Below are positions 6,952-11,101 of a DNA stretch of 11,101 nt, one piece after another. Position numbers and translations under genes: made by a program. The stretch is from Paracoccaceae bacterium (GTDB lineage: Bacteria; Pseudomonadota; Alphaproteobacteria; Rhodobacterales; Rhodobacteraceae), in contig RGAJ01000033.1 of assembly GCA_009920225.1 (NCBI GenBank), positions 1 to 11,101 on the forward strand, read 5' to 3'. The notes below the pieces were generated by a model that was not told the origin of the DNA, ran no database searches, and saw only the letters and a list, made by a program, of their open reading frames with translations. Each line of letters begins with the position of its first letter. Position 1 is the first letter of the stretch.

Positions 6952-9030
6952 TCAGCCTTCGACCTTAGTCAAATCGGCGACTTTGGAACAAATCGCACGC
7001 ATTTGGTTCAACAGGTTCAATCTGTTGCGACGAATGATGTCATTTTCCGCGTTGATTTGCACCGCGTCAAAGAACGCATCAACCGGCGCGCGCAGCGTCG
7101 CCATTGCAGTCATTGCGGTTTCGAAATCTTCGGCATCAAGGGCCGCTTGAATTTTTGGCTCTGCGGTCTCTAGCGCGGTAAACACCGCGCGTTCAACATC
7201 CGTTTCGGCAAATTTAACATCTGCGCCATAGGAATATTCGACGCCATCTTTTTCTTCGGCTTGGGTGACGATGTTATTGGCACGTTTGAACCCCTGGACA
7301 AGGTTCACGCCATCCTCTGTCGTCAACACTGCACCCAAGGCTTCGGCCCGTTTGACCAACAGGGTAATGTCGTCATTGCCGTGCATCGCAATGCAGGCAT
7401 CAATCACATCATGGCGCACACCGCGGTCCCGCAAAAACACCTTAAGCCGATCATGCACAAACACCACAAGATCATCCGCGATCGTGGCCGCATCTGCATC
7501 CATGGTCGAGAGATGAGACACAATCACATCAAGCAAAGACACACGCACCGAATTTTCCAAAACCAAGCGGATCACACCCAAGGCCGCGCGGCGCAAGGCA
7601 AAGGGATCTTTGGACCCTGTGGGTTTTTCGTCAATCGCCCAGAACCCAACCAATGTATCAAGCTTATCCGCCAAGGCAACGGTAACCGACACAGGCGCGG
7701 TTGGCACATCATCCGATGGACCCAAGGGGGAATAGTGATCCTGACACGCCGCAGCGACAGCATCGGGCAAGCCCGCCGCAGTTGCGTAATAGCGCCCCAT
7801 CAATCCCTGCAATTCAGGGAATTCATAAACCATTTCTGACGACAAATCGGCCTTGGCCACCTGTCCCGCCAATACTGCTGCATCGGTTGGCGCACCAACG
7901 ATCGGCGCAAGTGTCGCAGCCAAGGATGCAATCCGATCAATACGGGCCTTTTGACTGCCCAGCTTGTTGTGGAACGTCACGTTTGACAAACGACCCGTCC
8001 ATGCGGTCAGGCCATCGCCCTTGGCAATACGCAGATCGTTTTCCCAGAAAAACTTGGCATCCGCCAAACGCGCAGACAGAACTTTTTGGTTGCCGGCCAA
8101 AATCGTCGCACCGTGATCTTTGGTTTCGCGATTGGCCACGGTGATAAAGCGGGTGATCTTGCCCGATTTTGGATCGCGCACGGAAAAGAACTTTTGGTGT
8201 TCTTTCATCGACGTTTGCAACACTTCGGGTGGCAATCCCAAAAACGCATCATCAATTTTGCCCATCAAAACGACGGGCCATTCAACCAATCCTGCGACTT
8301 CGGCCAATAGGCCTGCATCTTCGACAACCTCTAGCCCGCTGGCAAAGGCCATGTTGGTTGCTTCTTGCCAGATGTGATCTTGGCGCTCTTTTGGATCCAA
8401 AATGACATGCGCACGTTTCAGTTTCGCGGCATAATCGTCAAAGTTTGACACAGCGAACGCGGTGGGGGCCATGAAGCGATGACCGCGCGTCGTGTCGCCC
8501 GCAGCGATGCCATCAATGCCTAACGGAACCACTGTCGTGCCTGTATCGTCGCTTAGGATACAGATAATAGAATGCAGTGGCCGCACCCAACGCAAAGACC
8601 CGCTGCCCCAGCGCATGGATTTCGGCCATGGAAAATTGCGGATTGTGGCGTCCAAAACTTCGGCAATGATATCGGCGGCGGGGCGGCCCGCCTTTTCGAT
8701 CACTGCGAAATAAACTTGGCCCTTTTTCTCGTCACGGATTTCCAGTTGATCTTTGGTCAAACCTGCGCCGCGCAAGAATCCTTCGATGGCTTGTTCGGGT
8801 GCATCGACGCGGGGACCTTTGCGTTCCTCTTTCAAGGTGGGGCTTTGGGCCAACACGCCTTGCAGGGTTAGGGTCAATCGACGCGGTGTCGAAAACGCGG
8901 CCGCGCCTGCGTATGTGATCCCTGCCTCGACCAAACCATCTGTGATGCGTTTTTTCAAATCTTCCGCTGCGCGCGCTTGCATGCGGGCGGGAATTTCCTC
9001 GGAAAACAGTTCAATCAGCAAATCAGGCAT
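6952..9030 (-). CDS. glyS: Glycyl-tRNA synthetase beta subunit
   Basis: This is the beta chain of the bacterial alpha2beta2 glycyl-tRNA synthetase; it contributes tRNA recognition while the alpha chain holds the main class II catalytic core. The 692-residue product has normal length and the family landmarks: LLIELFSEEIPARM (residues 4-17), MRWGSGSLRWVRPLH (139-153), GHRFMAP (183-189), LVEWPVVLMG (248-257), MKEHQKFF (275-282), the KPTGSKDPFALRRAA segment in the second half, and a C-terminal DALR-like helical anticodon-binding region (about 619-685) with PVDAFFDAV and NRLNLL. The ATG at 9030 has AAGGGGGA six bases upstream. It shares one base with the TAA of the preceding gene (TAATG), which points to coupled translation. 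The terminator at 6910-6941 follows. Confidence 0.97.
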   Translation of the reverse strand: MPDLLIELFSEEIPARMQARAAEDLKKRITDGLVEAGITYAGAAAFSTPRRLTLTLQGVLAQSPTLKEERKGPRVDAPEQAIEGFLRGAGLTKDQLEIRDEKKGQVYFAVIEKAGRPAADIIAEVLDATIRNFPWPKSMRWGSGSLRWVRPLHSIICILSDDTGTTVVPLGIDGIAAGDTTRGHRFMAPTAFAVSNFDDYAAKLKRAHVILDPKERQDHIWQEATNMAFASGLEVVEDAGLLAEVAGLVEWPVVLMGKIDDAFLGLPPEVLQTSMKEHQKFFSVRDPKSGKITRFITVANRETKDHGATILAGNQKVLSARLADAKFFWENDLRIAKGDGLTAWTGRLSNVTFHNKLGSQKARIDRIASLAATLAPIVGAPTDAAVLAGQVAKADLSSEMVYEFPELQGLMGRYYATAAGLPDAVAAACQDHYSPLGPSDDVPTAPVSVTVALADKLDTLVGFWAIDEKPTGSKDPFALRRAALGVIRLVLENSVRVSLLDVIVSHLSTMDADAATIADDLVVFVHDRLKVFLRDRGVRHDVIDACIAMHGNDDITLLVKRAEALGAVLTTEDGVNLVQGFKRANNIVTQAEEKDGVEYSYGADVKFAETDVERAVFTALETAEPKIQAALDAEDFETAMTAMATLRAPVDAFFDAVQINAENDIIRRNRLNLLNQMRAICSKVADLTKVEG

Positions 9031-9548
9031 TATTTGTCCCCCTTCGGACAGCTTGGATCAACGGGGCTGCCGTCATAGTTCTTGTCACCACATTCGTTGA
9101 CTTCGTGCCAGACATAGCCGCGCCCATCGGGATAAATGGCCACAATACGATCAATGCCATAGGTCTGGTTACGTGTTCCCATAAACGCGACGGCGGCACC
9201 TGTTTCCAGATCTTCGCCGATTGTTTTGGCGTCAAAACACTCAAACCATTTTGGCGCCAACAGCGGTTCAGGTTTATCATAGATCTTATAGGTTTCGGTC
9301 AGCATCGCGATGGAGCTGTCGGTTTTAAAACAGGCGCGATATCGGATGGGCGAACTGTCGGCATCAATGGCGGTGAAATCATAGGTGTCAATCACCTCTG
9401 GCTCTTCGGTGACAACAGACGTCAATGCAACCTGATGTTCTGCCTCGGGCACATCATAATAATAGCCGTAGACCTGCAGATAATACATCGCACCCCCTGC
9501 AAACAAGGCGCACACCACGATAGCAATCGTCAAAATTTTTCCAGTCAT
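9030..9548 (-). CDS. Small membrane-anchored protein of unknown function between glyQ and glyS
   Basis: The 172-residue product has one N-terminal transmembrane segment (about residues 5-22, after the basic MTGK) and then a soluble domain, probably periplasmic. That domain carries four cysteines (C73, C104, C153, C167) that could form disulfides. Other features are a [12 protein letters not shown] segment just after the membrane anchor (23-34), [14 protein letters not shown] (61-74) and WFECFDA (101-107). I recall a Rhodobacterales family of this size and N-terminus at this locus, catalogued as DUF6446, but cannot verify the match. No catalytic motif is visible. The ATG at 9548 overlaps the glyQ stop as ATGA, and its own stop overlaps glyS as TAATG, so it is locked into the glycyl-tRNA synthetase operon. 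An upstream in-frame start at 9593 would run into glyQ and add a Cys-rich, non-typical N-terminus, so I reject it. Confidence 0.88.
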   Translation of the reverse strand: MTGKILTIAIVVCALFAGGAMYYLQVYGYYYDVPEAEHQVALTSVVTEEPEVIDTYDFTAIDADSSPIRYRACFKTDSSIAMLTETYKIYDKPEPLLAPKWFECFDAKTIGEDLETGAAVAFMGTRNQTYGIDRIVAIYPDGRGYVWHEVNECGDKNYDGSPVDPSCPKGDK

Positions 9549-10468
9549 GCCGCATATCCCCCAGCTGTCGTCAACACAAAGGCATCGGCACATTTTTTGG
9601 CCAAGGCCCGCACACGACCGATATAGGCCTGACGTTCAGTGACCGAAATCACGCCCCGCGCGTCCAACAAGTTAAACATATGGCTGGCCTTGATACATTG
9701 ATCATAGGCGGGATGCGCCATAATAATACGTTTTCCTGTTTTGGGGTCGATGTGCTCTTGCGCCAAGATCGCTTCGCATTCGGCTTCGGCCTCTTCAAAA
9801 TGGCGCAACAACACCTCCGTGTTGGCGACATCGAAATTCCACCGCGCGTATTCTTCTTCGGTTTGTTTGAACACGTCGCCATATGACAACGCAATCGGCG
9901 CGCTTGGGTCGTTAAAAGGCATGTCCATCACGTGATCGACGCCCAAAACATACATCGCAAGCCGTTCCAAACCATAGGTCAATTCACCCGACACGGGCGT
10001 GCAATCATGTCCACCCACCTGTTGGAAATAGGTAAATTGGGACACTTCCATCCCATCACACCAGACTTCCCAACCCAGACCCCAAGCGCCCAGCGTCGGG
10101 CTTTCCCAATCGTCTTCGACAAAGCGGATGTCGTGCATGTCCATATCGATCCCAATCGCCGCCAGTGATCCCAGATACAGATCCTGCAAATCGGGTGGAC
10201 TTGGTTTGATCAAGACCTGAAATTGGTAATAATGCTGCAAGCGGTTTGGGTTTTCACCATACCGCCCATCAGTCGGACGCCGCGAGGGTTGCACATAGGC
10301 CGCCGCCCACGCGTTTGTTCCCAAAGCGCGCAACGTTGTGGCGGGATGGAATGTTCCTGCGCCAACCTCCATATCATAGGGTTGCAACACGGCACAGCCC
10401 TTGGTCGCCCAATAAGTTTGCAACCGCAAGATAATCTCTTGAAAAGATTTAGGTTTATCAATCGCCAT
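9545..10468 (-). CDS. glyQ: Glycyl-tRNA synthetase alpha subunit
   Basis: This is the alpha chain of the alpha2beta2 glycyl-tRNA synthetase; it carries the class II catalytic site that activates glycine with ATP. The 307-residue product has the usual length. It starts with the family's [17 protein letters not shown] (residues 5-21), followed by [22 protein letters not shown] (29-50), the motif 2 region [17 protein letters not shown] (60-76) with YYQFQVL (80-86), [19 protein letters not shown] (118-136), and motif 3 GLERLAMY (166-173). The ATG at 10468 is the family start. The nearest purine-rich ribosome site is AGGGG at 10483-10479, ten bases upstream and partly able to pair with the CCC just downstream of it. 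The gene leads an operon with the membrane protein gene (ATGA overlap) and glyS. Confidence 0.98.
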   Translation of the reverse strand: MAIDKPKSFQEIILRLQTYWATKGCAVLQPYDMEVGAGTFHPATTLRALGTNAWAAAYVQPSRRPTDGRYGENPNRLQHYYQFQVLIKPSPPDLQDLYLGSLAAIGIDMDMHDIRFVEDDWESPTLGAWGLGWEVWCDGMEVSQFTYFQQVGGHDCTPVSGELTYGLERLAMYVLGVDHVMDMPFNDPSAPIALSYGDVFKQTEEEYARWNFDVANTEVLLRHFEEAEAECEAILAQEHIDPKTGKRIIMAHPAYDQCIKASHMFNLLDARGVISVTERQAYIGRVRALAKKCADAFVLTTAGGYAA

Positions 10469-10503
10469 AGGTGGGATACCCCTAGATAGGAAAATGTCAC
10501 CCT

Positions 10504-10533
10504 CTCATACGGCAAAGGCCGTCCAAGGGTCAA
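10504..10533 (-). promoter_or_regulatory. Predicted promoter of the glyQ-glyS operon
   Basis: On the minus strand a -35 box TTGACC (10533-10528, 5 of 6) and a -10 box TATGAG (10509-10504, 4 of 6) are separated by 18 bp. Transcription would start near 10497, giving a leader of roughly 30 nt. The spacer contains a 5-bp inverted repeat, ACGGC and GCCGT (10522-10509), around a 4-nt centre. I see no riboswitch-like or T-box-like leader. Confidence 0.45.
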
Positions 10534-10595
10534 TGTAACCAACCGGCAAAATTGATCACAAATCCATGCTTTTTCTGGAAAAGTGACCATTTCGG

Positions 10596-10601
10596 TAGAA
10601 T
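10596..10601 (+). promoter_or_regulatory. Possible -10 box for the SPOR-domain gene
   Basis: TAGAAT matches the -10 consensus at 5 of 6 positions and lies 63 bases before the ATG. No good -35 box stands 16-18 bp upstream; that place is occupied by the near-palindrome TTTTCTGGAAAA (10571 onward), which could bind an activator. The call is tentative. Confidence 0.3.
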
Positions 10602-10608
10602 TTAGGAA

Positions 10609-10630
10609 ACAGGGCCGTTAGAAACCCTGT
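10609..10630 (+). other. Hairpin in the leader of the SPOR-domain gene
   Basis: ACAGGG (10609-10614) and CCCTGT (10625-10630) form a perfect 6-bp stem with a 10-nt loop. If the -10 box at 10596 is real, the transcript would begin almost exactly at this stem. The arms repeat those of the two terminator hairpins in the window. On the plus strand it is followed by GAACATAAAAATTTG, which is a poor terminator tail. Confidence 0.35.
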
Positions 10631-10664
10631 GAACATAAAAATTTGAATCACTTGGGGGAATTTC

Positions 10665-11101
10665 ATGCCGCGTTTTATCGCTCTGCTCATTTTGGTTTTT
10701 ACACCGCTGATGGCGGCAGCCCAAGACCGTTGGGTCCAAATCGAAGCACAACCCAGCCTGCTTGAGGCCGAAGCGCGCGCGCGCGATTACGCAAGGCGTC
10801 TCAACGATGTGCAGGCCTTTTCAATTGGATCAGGCTGGTACGCCATTACCTTGGGCCCGTATTCAGACGACGAAGCAACCAGCGCCTTGCGCACCCTTTT
10901 GAACAATGGCGCTGTGCCGGATGACAGTTTCGTGTCCACTGGGGCAAATTACCGGCAAAAGATCTGGCCAACAGGCCTGTCCAACGACGTCACGATTCTG
11001 CCCCCCGCCACGACTGAGCAATCAACCGAAGTGGCACAAACCGCCCCTGAAACAACACCTGTCGTGGAAGAGGCCCCGCGCGTCGAGCCCAGTGATGAAA
11101 C
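10665..11101 (+). CDS. Secreted SPOR-domain protein, N-terminal part (3' end outside window)
   Basis: From the ATG at 10665 the frame stays open to the window edge: 145 full codons plus two bases. GGGGGA at 10654-10659 is a good ribosome site. The product starts with a signal peptide (MPRFIALLILVFTPLMAAA, likely cleaved near Q20). A SPOR-like repeat follows, about residues 22-101: RWVQIEAQPSLLEAEARARDYA, then GSGWYAITLGPYSDDEATSALRTL and a closing YRQKIWP. SPOR domains bind peptidoglycan lacking stem peptides, often at division sites. From about residue 105 the sequence becomes a Pro/Thr/Glu-rich linker, so at least one more domain probably lies beyond the window. In Rhodobacterales I recall proteins with this N-terminus that continue into a peptidoglycan-binding domain and sometimes a protease-like domain; that is memory, not visible here. 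It is divergent from glyQ with 196 bp between the starts. Confidence 0.85.
   Translation, partial: MPRFIALLILVFTPLMAAAQDRWVQIEAQPSLLEAEARARDYARRLNDVQAFSIGSGWYAITLGPYSDDEATSALRTLLNNGAVPDDSFVSTGANYRQKIWPTGLSNDVTILPPATTEQSTEVAQTAPETTPVVEEAPRVEPSDE

Noticed and set aside
7261..7839. Plus-strand 192-codon open frame inside glyS
   Set aside because: His/Arg/Gln-rich shadow frame fully antisense to a well-conserved part of glyS.
10469..10664. Riboswitch or T-box leader for the glycyl-tRNA synthetase operon
   Set aside because: The predicted leader is only about 30 nt, no tandem glycine-aptamer-like structure is visible, and T-box leaders are not expected in this group.
1..11101. Mobile element, CRISPR array, toxin-antitoxin pair or prophage remnant
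   Set aside because: No direct-repeat arrays, transposase-like frames, tRNA-linked attachment sites or composition shift were seen; genes are contiguous core functions with uniform codon use.

Overview
This window looks like a chromosomal housekeeping segment from an alphaproteobacterium, most likely Rhodobacterales (Roseobacter group). The clues are the moderate GC content, the protein sequences (for example the long N-terminal extension on FolP and the separate-subunit glycyl-tRNA synthetase with a small membrane protein gene between its subunits) and gene neighbourhoods that I recall from that order. The genus cannot be fixed from the sequence alone. I see no mobile element, prophage, CRISPR array, tRNA or rRNA. 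Coding density is high and no stretch longer than 200 bases lacks a gene.

Layout, left to right. (1) Positions 1-354, plus strand: the C-terminal end of an EamA/DMT-family membrane transporter. It converges on (2) a minus-strand cluster read from 4207 down to 362: a secreted SleB-like cell wall hydrolase, folB (dihydroneopterin aldolase), a small unrecognised gene, folP (dihydropteroate synthase) and glmM (phosphoglucosamine mutase). Gaps are 20 bp and 38 bp, with overlaps of 8 bp and 11 bp, so the cluster is probably one operon joining folate synthesis to peptidoglycan precursor supply and wall turnover. Its terminator hairpin lies inside the last codons of the opposing transporter gene. (3) Positions 4309-6849, minus: a pyruvate phosphate dikinase-like protein. 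Its phosphohistidine and PEP/pyruvate domains are intact, but its N-terminal ATP-binding lobe is strongly divergent. It has its own predicted promoter and a TTG start. (4) Positions 6952-10468, minus: glyQ, a small membrane-anchored protein, then glyS, linked by ATGA and TAATG stop/start overlaps, with a predicted promoter upstream and a terminator downstream. (5) Position 10665 to the window end, plus: the start of a secreted SPOR-domain protein, transcribed divergently from glyQ.

Most of this is ordinary core metabolism and I do not claim a new system. The points most worth checking are the PPDK-like protein that seems to have lost several nucleotide-site residues, the unknown membrane protein translationally coupled between the two glycyl-tRNA synthetase subunits, and the unknown 132-residue protein between folB and folP. 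Three hairpins in the window share the same ACAGGG/CCCTGT arms.
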